DNA of 64,000 nt, from assembly GCF_027111355.2 (NCBI RefSeq), contig NZ_CP114291.2, forward strand, positions 1,922,001 to 1,986,000, given 5' to 3'. The position numbers and the translations under genes were made by a program. Source of the DNA: Flavobacterium eburneipallidum (GTDB lineage: Bacteria; Bacteroidota; Bacteroidia; Flavobacteriales; Flavobacteriaceae). Below are positions 19,351-27,957 of the stretch, piece by piece. How positions within the stretch are numbered: position 1 is the stretch's first letter; each line of letters begins with the position of its first letter. The notes under the pieces were generated by a model. That model had not been told where the DNA came from. It worked only from the letters and a program-made list of their open reading frames with translations, and ran no database searches.

Positions 19351-20664
19351 ATGAAAAAGACACTATCAGTTCTAATGCTTTTCTTGATGATTTCAGGACA
19401 GGCACAAATCAAAGCAGATGATGTAAAAACATTTACTTTATCTAACGGAATGAAATTTCTGGTGGTCGAAGATTTTTCGATTCCCAATGCCAATATGTAT
19501 TTTTTCTACAAAGTAGGAAGCCGAAATGAGCATCAGGGAATTACAGGACTTTCTCATTTTTTTGAACACATGATGTTCAACGGAGCTAAAAAATATGGTC
19601 CTAAAGAATTTGATAGAACAATGGAATTCAACGGTGGAGCCAACAATGCTTATACTTCTGAGGATGTAACTGTTTATACCGATTGGTTTCCTGCATCTTC
19701 GGCAGAAATTATATTTGACCTCGAAAGTGATCGAATTGCCAGTTTGAGTATTGATCCTAAAATGGTCGAAAGTGAAAGGGGAGTAGTCTTGAGCGAACGA
19801 CGCACAGGTCTTGAAAATTCGCCTTGGCGTCCTTTATCCGAGGCTTTGCAGGCTACTGCTTTTCAGGAACATTCCTATCATTGGCCAGTTATTGGTTATG
19901 AAGATGATATGAAAAACTGGACACAACAAGATTTAGAGCTTTATTTCAAAACCTATTATGCGCCAAATAATTGTGTAGTTGTAGTTTCGGGTGCTATGAA
20001 AATGGAAAAAGTGAAAGAGCTTGCTCAGAAATATTTAGAACCCATTCCAGCGCAACCTGCACCGCCAAAAGTACACATTGTTGAACCAGCGCAAACAGGA
20101 GAAAGAAGAATTACCATCAAAAAAGAAGTGGAAACACCTTATATGATGATGGGTTACCACACACCAGAATCTAAACATGAGGATTTTTACGCTTTAAATA
20201 TTTTGAGTTCGGTGCTTTCTAGCGGTAATTCTTCTCGATTGTATGCTTCATTAGTAGATCAAAAAGAATTGGCTACCGATGTAGGCACTGCTATATCAGA
20301 GAGTTTAAATCCTTTTCTTTTTAATATTTATGTTATTGCTAATCAAAATGTTAAAGAAAATGATTTAGAGCAAGCAGTTTACACAGAAATCGAAAAAATA
20401 AAAAATGAAGGAATCACCGAAAAAGAACTTCAAAAAATAAAAAACCAGAAATTAATGGAGTTTTACAATCAAATAGAAACCATTAATGGTAAGTCCAATA
20501 ACATAGGAACCTATGAAGTCTTTTTTGGAGATTATCGAAAAATGTTTGACGCTCCGGCCAATTATAATAAAGTTTCGGTAGCAGATATTCAGAGGGTCGC
20601 CAAAAAATATCTAATCAAAAGCAACCGAACTGTAGCCGTATTAAAAACTAATGTAGAAGAATAA
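19351..20664 (+). CDS. M16 family zinc peptidase, active subunit
   Basis: A signal peptide (residues 1-18, ending ISGQAQ) marks this as a periplasmic protein. The inverted zinc motif HxxEH is intact at His69-Glu72-His73 (SHFFEHMMFNG), and the more distant Glu lies in VESERGVVLSERR near residue 150. Length is 437 residues, one half of a classical double-length pitrilysin. It lies 3 bp upstream of a second M16 gene lacking the zinc motif. Such pairs are known to form an active/inactive heterodimer, as in mitochondrial processing peptidase. Together they probably degrade or process periplasmic peptides. Confidence 0.92.
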   Translation: MKKTLSVLMLFLMISGQAQIKADDVKTFTLSNGMKFLVVEDFSIPNANMYFFYKVGSRNEHQGITGLSHFFEHMMFNGAKKYGPKEFDRTMEFNGGANNAYTSEDVTVYTDWFPASSAEIIFDLESDRIASLSIDPKMVESERGVVLSERRTGLENSPWRPLSEALQATAFQEHSYHWPVIGYEDDMKNWTQQDLELYFKTYYAPNNCVVVVSGAMKMEKVKELAQKYLEPIPAQPAPPKVHIVEPAQTGERRITIKKEVETPYMMMGYHTPESKHEDFYALNILSSVLSSGNSSRLYASLVDQKELATDVGTAISESLNPFLFNIYVIANQNVKENDLEQAVYTEIEKIKNEGITEKELQKIKNQKLMEFYNQIETINGKSNNIGTYEVFFGDYRKMFDAPANYNKVSVADIQRVAKKYLIKSNRTVAVLKTNVEE

Positions 20665-20667
20665 GTT

Positions 20668-22065
20668 ATGAGAAAAAATATTCAAAAACTCCTATTGTGT
20701 TTGCTGTTTGTTGGTTTTAATCTTTCGGCTCAAAGCTTTAAATTACCTAATTATATCACTTTTAAATTAGCGAATGGACTCACGATTAATTTGATGGAAC
20801 AACACGAAGTTCCTGTGATTAGTGTAGATGTAATTCTACCAGCTGGTGCTATTTATGATAATGAAAAAGCAGGATTAGCCTCCTTGACCGCTGTTTCCTT
20901 AAAACACGGAACCAAGAATTTTCCAAAGATAAAATTAGACGAAGAACTAGACTTTCTGGGAGCCAATGTTGATACTTATGCCACCAAGGAATTTGCTGGA
21001 TTATCATCCAATTTTGCCTCTAAAGACAAAGAAAAAGTATTGAATATTGTCAAAGAAATTCTACTGAATCCTATTTTTGATACAGCCGAATTCGAAAAAG
21101 AAAAAAACAGATTATTGGTTAATTTAGGACAACAAAAAGAAAGTCCTCGTTCTGTAATTGGGGCTTATTTCGAAACTTTGTTGTACGGGAATCATGTGTA
21201 TGCCAACGTAAAAAATGGAAACAAAACCACTGTTGGTAATCTTACGATTGAAGAGGTTAAGGATTTCTATAAAAACAATTATAAACCCAATGAAGCAGCC
21301 ATTTCTATAGTTGGTGATTTTAAAACCAAGGAAATGAAAGCAATCCTGACCAAGTTGTTTTCAGGTTGGGAAAAAGCTACAAATAAAATAGAAAATTTAG
21401 CTTCAAAGCCAATTGTGACACCAACCGAAAATCGAATTTTATTAGTGAATAAAGTGGATGCCAATGAAACTACTTTTTACATAGGATCGCCTGGAGTGAG
21501 CAGAAATAATCCTGATTATGTGGCAATCGAAGTGGTCAATACACTTTTTGGAGGGCGTTTTACTTCGATGTTAAATGACGAACTTCGCGTAAATTCGGGT
21601 TTAACTTATGGAGCAACCAGTCAATTCAATAGTTATAAAAACGGAGGTTCTTTTTTGATTAGCACCTTTACAGCCTCAAAAACTTCCGAGGCAGCTATTG
21701 ATAAAGCATTGGAAGTACTAAATAAATTGCACACCAACGGAATTGATCAAAAAGCATTGACTTCAGCTAAAAATTATGTCAAAGGACAATTTCCTCCAAA
21801 ATATGAAACTGCCGAGCAATTAGCGGGTTTGCTATCAGAAATGTTTTGGAATAATTTCGATAAATCATTTATTAATAATTTTGAAAAAAACGTTAATGAT
21901 TTGGATTTAACCAAAGCCAATCAAATTATTTCGAACTATTTTCCAAAAGCTAAATTGCAGTTTGTACTAATAGGAAAATCGGAAGAAATAAAGAAAGTTG
22001 CTGAAAAATACGGTAAAGTTTCCGAAGTTGAAATTAGCGCTGATATTCAAAAGAAAAAACAATAA
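20668..22065 (+). CDS. M16 family peptidase-like, non-catalytic partner
   Basis: Signal peptide residues 1-21 end in FNLSAQ. It has the M16 fold, but where HxxEH should be the sequence reads GLASLTAVSLKHGTKNF, so the zinc ligands are missing. The R/Y substrate-clamp region typical of the partner domain is present (FGGRFTSMLNDELRVNSGLTYGA). It is 465 residues long and starts 3 bp after the active M16 gene, implying translational coupling and a fixed heterodimer. The role is inferred from other active/inactive M16 pairs. Confidence 0.9.
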   Translation: MRKNIQKLLLCLLFVGFNLSAQSFKLPNYITFKLANGLTINLMEQHEVPVISVDVILPAGAIYDNEKAGLASLTAVSLKHGTKNFPKIKLDEELDFLGANVDTYATKEFAGLSSNFASKDKEKVLNIVKEILLNPIFDTAEFEKEKNRLLVNLGQQKESPRSVIGAYFETLLYGNHVYANVKNGNKTTVGNLTIEEVKDFYKNNYKPNEAAISIVGDFKTKEMKAILTKLFSGWEKATNKIENLASKPIVTPTENRILLVNKVDANETTFYIGSPGVSRNNPDYVAIEVVNTLFGGRFTSMLNDELRVNSGLTYGATSQFNSYKNGGSFLISTFTASKTSEAAIDKALEVLNKLHTNGIDQKALTSAKNYVKGQFPPKYETAEQLAGLLSEMFWNNFDKSFINNFEKNVNDLDLTKANQIISNYFPKAKLQFVLIGKSEEIKKVAEKYGKVSEVEISADIQKKKQ

Positions 22066-22104
22066 AAAAGTACAATCAGAAGTGATTCAACTTAAGGGTA
22101 AAAT

Positions 22105-22149
22105 AAAAAATGACCAATTTTTTGATTTTTATAATTGGTCATTTTTTTG
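22105..22149. terminator. bidirectional terminator between the M16 genes and pheT
   Basis: A 15-bp perfect stem, AAAAAATGACCAATT (22105-22119) with AATTGGTCATTTTTT (22133-22147), has a 13-nt loop and T-tracts on both strands. It separates convergent units. Confidence 0.9.
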
Positions 22150-22285
22150 AAGTTTTAAAAGATTTTTATAGTCTTTTGATAATATAATTGTTTAAGATTT
22201 CTGGATGCAATTAGTTTTTGATATTAAATTGAAATAGTAAAATAACAGTTAATATTTTTTTCATTTTAAATTGTTTAGAAACTAT

Positions 22286-24706
22286 TTACCTCAAACTAGC
22301 ACCTAATTCAGCCTCTAAATTCTTTTGCAATTTGTCCATGATTTTGTCAATTTGAACATCGGTCAATGTTTTTGTGGCGTCTTGAATGGTAAAACTTACT
22401 GCGTAGGATTTTTTGCCTTCAGGAAGATTTTTTCCTTGATATACATCAAATAAACTGATGTCTTTTAGCAATGATTTTTCCGTTTGCCTCGCAAGATTAT
22501 AAATAGAATCGAATGTCACACTGTCATCTAATAATAAAGATAAATCCCTGCGAACTTCAGGATATTTTGGAATTTCAACAAATTTGATTTTATTCGAAAG
22601 TAATTTCAAAATCAGAGCCCAATTAAAATCGGCGAATAAAACTTCTTGCTTGATGTCGAAATGTTTCAATATTGATTTTTTGACTACACCAAATTCTACT
22701 AGAATATCATTGCCAAAACCAATTGCTGTTCCTTCTGAAAAAACATCGGAAACTACTGGTTTGGTTTGTGTTTTTTGAATGCCTAATCTTGCAAGCACTC
22801 CGTTTACATAGCCTTTAAACAAAAAGAAATCTGTAGTTTTCTGTGCGTTTGTCCAGCTTTCTTGATTTCTGTTTCCTGTGATGAACATCGTTAAATGCTT
22901 GTGTTCTTCATAACCAGCTAAGTATTTATGATAGGTTTTTCCGAATTCGAAAAATTTCAAATCAGCATTTCTACGATTGATGTTGTATGAGATAGCTTCT
23001 AATCCTGAAAACAATAAGGATTGACGCATAGCTGCCAAATCATTACTCAAAGGATTTAACATCATCACATTATGCTCCTCTTTCAGCATTTCAGACAACT
23101 GAACATAAGAAGCAGTAGTCAATGAATTAGCCATCATTTCATGAAATCCTTGCGAATTCAATTGAGTGGCTATAACGTTTTGCACTTTATAATCTTCGGT
23201 TCTTGGCGCAATAGAAACCGTTGCATTTAGTTTATCCGAAAATTTGATATTATTGTAACCATACACACGAAGAATCTCTTCGATAACGTCTATTTCTCGT
23301 TGTACATCCACACGATAAGCAGGAATTGTCAAACCTAAACCAGCATCAGAAACACTATTCACTTTGATCTCTAGCGAAGCCAAGATGTTTTTAATGGTTT
23401 CTTTAGGCAATTCTTGACCAATAACTTTTTTTACGTTGTTGAAATTTAAAACCACTGGAAAATCAGCAATTTTCTTTGGATAAATATCAACAATATCTGA
23501 TGTGATTTCTCCACCTGCTACTTCTTGAATCAATAATGCCGCACGTTTCAAAGCATATTCAGTTATGGCTGGATTTATTCCTCTTTCAAAACGGAATGAA
23601 GCATCGGTGTTCAATTGGTGACGTTTAGCACTTTTTCGAATACTTACGGGATTAAAATAAGCACTTTCCAAGAAAATGGAAGTAGTTTTTTCAGTAACTC
23701 CTGAATTTTTTCCTCCAAAAACACCTGCGAGACACAAAGGTTCTTTTTCGTCACAAATCATTAAATCTTCTTCGTGCAAAGTTCTTTCGATGTCATCCAG
23801 CGTTGTAAATTTAGTTCCAGCAGGAAGTGTTTTTACAATTATTTTCCCATTGATTTTTGAAGCATCAAAGGCGTGAAGTGGTTGTCCTAATTCGTGTAAA
23901 ACATAATTAGTAACATCCACAATATTATTTTTTGGATTTAATCCAATAGATTTTAAGCGGTTTTGCAACCAGTCTGGAGAAGGTTTTACCGTTATTCCAG
24001 AAATAGTAACACCACAATATCTTGGTGCCAAAAGTGGTTTTTCGACATTAACGTCAATTTTTAAAATTCGTTTATCGACTCTAAAATTACTAACCGATGG
24101 TGAAATTAATTCAACTTTTACCCCATTTTGTAACAATCCAGCTCTTAAGTCTCTGGCTGTTCCAAAGTGGCTCATAGCATCAGCACGATTAGGAGTTAAT
24201 CCAATTTCGAATATTTCGTCATTTTCAATTTTGAAAACACTAGCGGCTGTGGTTCCAGGTTTTATAGCATCGTCCAAGACCATAATCCCATCATGACCTT
24301 CGCCAAGTCCTAGTTCATCTTCGGCACAAATCATTCCGTGGCTTTCTTGCCCGCGAATTTTTCCTTTTTTAATTTGAAAAGCAACGCCTTCTTTGTCGTA
24401 TAAAGTCGTTCCGATGGTAGCAACAGGAACTTTTTGACCTGTAGCAACATTGGCAGCACCACACACGATTTGAACAGGAACACCATCGCCTAAATCTACG
24501 GTAGTCACTTTCAATCTGTCGGCATCAGGATGTTGAACGCAAGTAAGCACGTGACCTACAACAATACCTTCTAATCCACCTTTTACGGATTGGTATTTTT
24601 CTACTACTTCTACTTCCAGACCTAAATCAGTCAATAAAGCTGCAGTTTCTTCCGATTTCCAGTCTATTTTTATGAATTGTTTTAACCAGTTGTATGATAT
24701 TTTCAT
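22286..24706 (-). CDS. pheT: phenylalanine-tRNA ligase beta subunit
   Basis: This is the beta chain of the (alpha-beta)2 PheRS that charges tRNA-Phe; the alpha gene is not in the window. At 806 residues it is full length. The order is: N-terminal MKISYNWLKQFIKI; an EMAP/OB-fold tRNA-binding domain (about 40-150, VGHVLTCVQHPDADRLKV); B3/B4 editing module (about 205-395, with VTNYVLHELGQPLHAFD); B5 domain (about 405-480); core catalytic-like domain; and the C-terminal FDX-ACB anticodon-binding domain (FVEIPKYPEVRRDLSLLLDD onward). A promoter and a leader hairpin lie upstream. Confidence 0.97.
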   Translation of the reverse strand: MKISYNWLKQFIKIDWKSEETAALLTDLGLEVEVVEKYQSVKGGLEGIVVGHVLTCVQHPDADRLKVTTVDLGDGVPVQIVCGAANVATGQKVPVATIGTTLYDKEGVAFQIKKGKIRGQESHGMICAEDELGLGEGHDGIMVLDDAIKPGTTAASVFKIENDEIFEIGLTPNRADAMSHFGTARDLRAGLLQNGVKVELISPSVSNFRVDKRILKIDVNVEKPLLAPRYCGVTISGITVKPSPDWLQNRLKSIGLNPKNNIVDVTNYVLHELGQPLHAFDASKINGKIIVKTLPAGTKFTTLDDIERTLHEEDLMICDEKEPLCLAGVFGGKNSGVTEKTTSIFLESAYFNPVSIRKSAKRHQLNTDASFRFERGINPAITEYALKRAALLIQEVAGGEITSDIVDIYPKKIADFPVVLNFNNVKKVIGQELPKETIKNILASLEIKVNSVSDAGLGLTIPAYRVDVQREIDVIEEILRVYGYNNIKFSDKLNATVSIAPRTEDYKVQNVIATQLNSQGFHEMMANSLTTASYVQLSEMLKEEHNVMMLNPLSNDLAAMRQSLLFSGLEAISYNINRRNADLKFFEFGKTYHKYLAGYEEHKHLTMFITGNRNQESWTNAQKTTDFFLFKGYVNGVLARLGIQKTQTKPVVSDVFSEGTAIGFGNDILVEFGVVKKSILKHFDIKQEVLFADFNWALILKLLSNKIKFVEIPKYPEVRRDLSLLLDDSVTFDSIYNLARQTEKSLLKDISLFDVYQGKNLPEGKKSYAVSFTIQDATKTLTDVQIDKIMDKLQKNLEAELGASLR

Positions 24707-24741
24707 ATGAAGATAATATTTGTTTTTTAGCGGAATATGGT

Positions 24742-24785
24742 ATCGCCATTCTTTATTTCCATTTGTGATTTGGAATCATGGCGAT
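24742..24785 (-). promoter_or_regulatory. hairpin in the pheT 5' leader
   Basis: ATCGCCAT at 24742-24749 and ATGGCGAT at 24778-24785 are perfect inverted arms. Inside them TTTCCA and TGGAA extend the stem with a bulge. The structure lies about 35-80 nt upstream of the pheT start and downstream of the predicted promoter, so it would be transcribed. It has no T-box features or adjacent T-run. Confidence 0.5.
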
Positions 24786-24811
24786 TTCATTTGAAATTTT
24801 TAATGAGGTTG

Positions 24812-24843
24812 CAAATATAAGGATTGCAGTTTGGAGTAAGCAA
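24812..24843 (-). promoter_or_regulatory. Bacteroidetes-type promoter of pheT
   Basis: On the minus strand, TATATTTG (24819 down to 24812) matches TAnnTTTG exactly. A TTG lies 21 bp upstream (24843-24841), within the usual 17-23 bp. The predicted leader is about 100 nt and contains the hairpin at 24742-24785. Confidence 0.6.
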
Positions 24844-24884
24844 CAATTTATTTGGTTTTTTGAATGGATTTTGTTTATTAAAAA

Positions 24885-25090
24885 TAACCCGTTGGGTGCA
24901 ATTACTAAAACTTAAAAAAAACAAATTTTAAACATATAGAATCATAGAAAAAAAGAGTTAGATAGACCAATTCTTGGATTCACATAGCTATGATTTACTT
25001 AAAAATAGTGAAACGTCTTGATTTTAAAATTAAAAACTATGTTTCAATGTGTTTAAAAAATAGAAAATTTGAATTACACCCAACGGGTTA
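24885..25090. mobile_element. MITE-like element with perfect 14-bp terminal inverted repeats
   Basis: The ends are TAACCCGTTGGGTG (24885-24898) and CACCCAACGGGTTA (25077-25090), an exact 14-bp inverted pair flanked by AAAA on both sides. The 206-bp interior has no gene. It carries CACATAGCTAT (24981-24991) and AAACGTCTT (25011-25019), motifs repeated in related elements near 60.4 and 63.6 kb. The gap of about 400 bp between pheT and the MepB gene contains little else beyond the pheT leader and promoter. Confidence 0.7.
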
Positions 25091-25102
25091 AAAATAGAAT
25101 TT

Positions 25103-25624
25103 TTAATAGTTAGTTTCTAATAATTTTTTAGCCAATTCAAGGTCGGTTGAATTATCGGTTTTAATAATCAGAAAATAATTGAGTTGCCAGTTTTGTGTTT
25201 TTAATGCTTGTTTGTTATTCGGAATATCCCAAGATGGATAAACCCGAATGCCTCGCTTGCCTGATTTGCCATTTTGAGATAGAATTCCTTTTTCGGCTAA
25301 AACTTTTTTCGGAAAAATAAATTGTCCCAATTTATTACCACTTCTGGTAGTTATGATGATAAAATCAATTTCGTCTGATGCGTCAAAAGGCTTGGTTATT
25401 CCTTCATGGTTTCTTTTCCAGATGGTTACAAATTGTCCAATTTTAGTGGGCGTAATTTTAGCAAAACGATATTGTATTTTTTTTTCGTTTATTTCAAAAG
25501 TACAAGCCCCATATTCTTGACTTTCAGGACTTATTTTTAGATTGCTTATTTCGAAATTGCAACAATTGTAAATAAATTTTTCAGCTGTTTTTAAATCGAA
25601 ATCAAAGGAGATTGAACTTACCAT
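25103..25624 (-). CDS. MepB-family protein
   Basis: I use the start at 25624 (MVSSISFDFDLKTAEKFIYN, 173 residues). The longer frame would overlap the bestrophin gene by 100 bp with a K/S-rich, non-conserved stretch. The body matches the MepB family: ISPESQEYGACTFEINEKKIQYRFAK, then KIGQFVTIWKR, FDFI-type DEIDFIIITTRSGNKLGQFIFPK, and GKRGIRVYPSWD. MepB was first named in the staphylococcal mepRAB multidrug efflux locus and has no known biochemical activity. Here too it ends an efflux operon, 10 bp after the bestrophin stop codon. Confidence 0.83.
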   Translation of the reverse strand: MVSSISFDFDLKTAEKFIYNCCNFEISNLKISPESQEYGACTFEINEKKIQYRFAKITPTKIGQFVTIWKRNHEGITKPFDASDEIDFIIITTRSGNKLGQFIFPKKVLAEKGILSQNGKSGKRGIRVYPSWDIPNNKQALKTQNWQLNYFLIIKTDNSTDLELAKKLLETNY

Positions 25625-25634
25625 TTTCTTAAAA

Positions 25635-26498
25635 CTACAGTATTTCTTCGATGTGTTTTTTGATGTTTTCTGCGATTTTTTTGGTTGGTAAATCATTGGC
25701 ATCAGTACCAAAAGGATCTTCAATCTCTTCGGCAATTAATTCCAAACTCGCCAATACATAAAAAATAAAAACCACAACAGGAATTACAAAATACCCTAAA
25801 ATAAACACATAAGCAAATGGTAAAGTAAGAACATAAATAAAGATAAATTTTTTTATAAAAGCACTGTAAGAGTAGGGAATAGGCGTGTTTTTGATTCGTT
25901 CACAAGCTCCGCAAATGTCTGTAAAAGATTGTAGTTCGTTATTGATAATTATGAGTTGATCGCCCGTTATTTTTTTGGAAATATACAAATCATTCACTTT
26001 TTGAAACAACATTTTAGCAACCTGATTGGGTTTGTGTTTGTGATGGTCAATTTCTAAATCGACATCGTCAAACAATTGTTTTGCGGTATCGTTATCATTC
26101 AAATGTTTTTGCAAAATGGAAGCATAACTAGGAATCATTTTTCTAAAAAAAGCCAAGTCACTTTCAGTGGTTAAAATAGCCGATAATTTTAGGGCTAAAT
26201 TCCTGCTACTGTTGACTAAACTGCCCCACATTTTTCGTCCTTCCCACCACCGATCATAGGCTGTGTTAGTTCTGTAAGCTAGTAATAAGGAAATTACAAA
26301 TCCTAACATACTGTGCATTACAGAGATATTTTTGACATGACTGTCTTCTGGTAAGTGCCAATATTCAATTTCTAGATAACCAATTCCGGCTGAATATAAG
26401 CCAATGAAAATCATCACTGGAATTAATTTTCGAAAGGTATCGGCTTTATTCATATTAAAAATAAAGCTAAACCAATCTTTTGGGTTGTAAGATGTCAT
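25635..26498 (-). CDS. bestrophin-family membrane channel (YneE-like)
   Basis: The 287-residue protein follows the bacterial bestrophin layout: short N-terminal MTSYNPKDWFSFIF, a first membrane helix near residues 25-45, SMLGFVISLLLAYRTNTAYDRWWEGRK (conserved pore/neck region), cytoplasmic helices, then membrane helices near 215-255 and the conserved acidic tail ELIAEEIEDPFGTDANDLP. Bacterial homologues form pentameric ion channels. It sits 26 bp after the TolC-type gene in the efflux operon and 10 bp before MepB, so it is probably cotranscribed; the functional link to efflux is unknown. Confidence 0.9.
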   Translation of the reverse strand: MTSYNPKDWFSFIFNMNKADTFRKLIPVMIFIGLYSAGIGYLEIEYWHLPEDSHVKNISVMHSMLGFVISLLLAYRTNTAYDRWWEGRKMWGSLVNSSRNLALKLSAILTTESDLAFFRKMIPSYASILQKHLNDNDTAKQLFDDVDLEIDHHKHKPNQVAKMLFQKVNDLYISKKITGDQLIIINNELQSFTDICGACERIKNTPIPYSYSAFIKKFIFIYVLTLPFAYVFILGYFVIPVVVFIFYVLASLELIAEEIEDPFGTDANDLPTKKIAENIKKHIEEIL

Positions 26499-26524
26499 TT
26501 GAGAAAATTTTGAACAAAAATAAA

Positions 26525-27835
26525 CTAAAAACCTATAGTTCCAGCTAATTCTTTTAAAGCAATTTCAGATAGTTTTGCTTGAAATTGAGCATTACTATTG
26601 CGTACTTTGGCATTGATATAGTTCAATTGTGCCGTTCTAAATTCTAATGTGGTAATGGTTCCAATTCTAAATTTATCCAATGTAATCGAAAGATTTTGTT
26701 TGGCTATGGCTTCGTTTTCTTCCTCTAAACCAATTAATTCCAGATTGGTCAAATAGGTTTGAAAGGCTGTACTCAATTGGGTGTTCAAAATCATATTTTG
26801 CTGTTCGATAACAATTTGAGTATTTTCAATATCCAGTTTAGCCACTTTTTCGTTTCTATTTTGGTTTAAACCATCAAATAAGTTTAGTAAAGCACTAAAT
26901 CCATAATTCAAACCTCTTGACGATGCCTGACTGGTAAATCCTAAACTCGATTGACTATCGGCAAAATTGTAACCTGTATTCAGTTTTACAGTAGGATAGC
27001 GGTCGGCTTTCACTTGCTTGAGTTGCAATTCGGCAATGCGTTTGTTGATGATTTGTGCTTCTAATGTTGGGTTTTGTTTTTGGGCTAAAGTCAATAAATC
27101 AGCAAAAATTAAGTTGCTGTCAACGGCAATTAAATCGGCTACTTTGAATTCTGTTTTAGGATCACGAGCCAAATGTTGATTCAATAAAATCTTGGAATTT
27201 GCATAGGTTTCCTTTTGTCTTAACAAGGCTACTTGATCTGAATTTAAGTCCACTTGGGCATTTAAAACTTCTAATTTAGAAGCTTTTCCAATTGTAAATC
27301 GGTTTTTTGCCAATGCTAACCTTTGATTCGATATAACAATGGTAGTGTCCAAAGCGGCTAACTGCTGCTGTTGTTGAACCAAATCATAATAAGCGGAATT
27401 TACCTGTCCAATTTTGACCAAAATAGTTCTTTTCAATTCAGCATCGCCTAGTTTTTGAAGTTCTTTCAATTGATCTAATTTGGCAAACATTTTCATTCCG
27501 TCAAAAATAGTCCAATCTAGACTTACTCCATAGTTCAAGCTGTTGTTTTTCGCATTATCTAGTGAAACAGAAGTTCCATCTTGGCGTGTTTGAGAAGAGT
27601 TTTGGATGCTGTTGTTGTCCACCACAGAAGCTGTTGCTGTAGGTAACATTCCAGCATTTCCAATCGTTACATTAGTCTCATTGATTTTAGAATTGTTTTT
27701 GGCAATTTTTATTTCAAAGTTGTTCTCTAACGCAATTTTTATTGCATTTTCTATAGTTAAAACTTCTTGAGCATTCGTTTTTAATACGAAAATGAAGAAT
27801 ACAATTAAACTACGGATTACTATTTTGGTATTCAT
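26525..27835 (-). CDS. TolC-family outer-membrane efflux protein
   Basis: It has a signal peptide (residues 1-22, ending KTNAQ). Two homologous halves, rich in long amphipathic helices with L, Q, N, A and K, follow the outer-membrane efflux protein pattern: VLTIENAIKIALENNFEIKIAKN at the start and IALKELAGTIGF at the end. At 436 residues it fits TolC relatives. It would form the trimeric exit duct of the RND pump encoded just upstream. Confidence 0.93.
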   Translation of the reverse strand: MNTKIVIRSLIVFFIFVLKTNAQEVLTIENAIKIALENNFEIKIAKNNSKINETNVTIGNAGMLPTATASVVDNNSIQNSSQTRQDGTSVSLDNAKNNSLNYGVSLDWTIFDGMKMFAKLDQLKELQKLGDAELKRTILVKIGQVNSAYYDLVQQQQQLAALDTTIVISNQRLALAKNRFTIGKASKLEVLNAQVDLNSDQVALLRQKETYANSKILLNQHLARDPKTEFKVADLIAVDSNLIFADLLTLAQKQNPTLEAQIINKRIAELQLKQVKADRYPTVKLNTGYNFADSQSSLGFTSQASSRGLNYGFSALLNLFDGLNQNRNEKVAKLDIENTQIVIEQQNMILNTQLSTAFQTYLTNLELIGLEEENEAIAKQNLSITLDKFRIGTITTLEFRTAQLNYINAKVRNSNAQFQAKLSEIALKELAGTIGF

Positions 27836-27876
27836 ATTTTGTTTTTTTTTACAACCAATTCTCTTTGATTATTTCA

Positions 27877-27948
27877 ACACGAATGATAACGAATTGATTT
27901 GTGTAATTTTAAAAGTATAAAATTTGTGAAAATCCGTGAAATTCGTGT
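27877..27948. repeat. short inverted repeat between RND permease and TolC genes
   Basis: ACACGAAT (27877-27884) and ATTCGTGT (27941-27948) are inverted, and the region between is full of AATTTGTG/TCCGTGAAATTCGTGT-like words often seen in Flavobacterium spacers. It could form a weak intercistronic hairpin. Confidence 0.4.
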
Positions 27949-27957
27949 CGTCTTTTT

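Noticed and set aside
24707..24811. T-box or Phe attenuation peptide in the pheT leader
   Set aside because: No T-box sequence, no Phe-rich leader peptide and no terminator T-run after the hairpin are visible.
25625..25735. Longer start for the MepB protein
   Set aside because: It would overlap the conserved end of the bestrophin gene by about 100 bp, and the added residues are not MepB-like.
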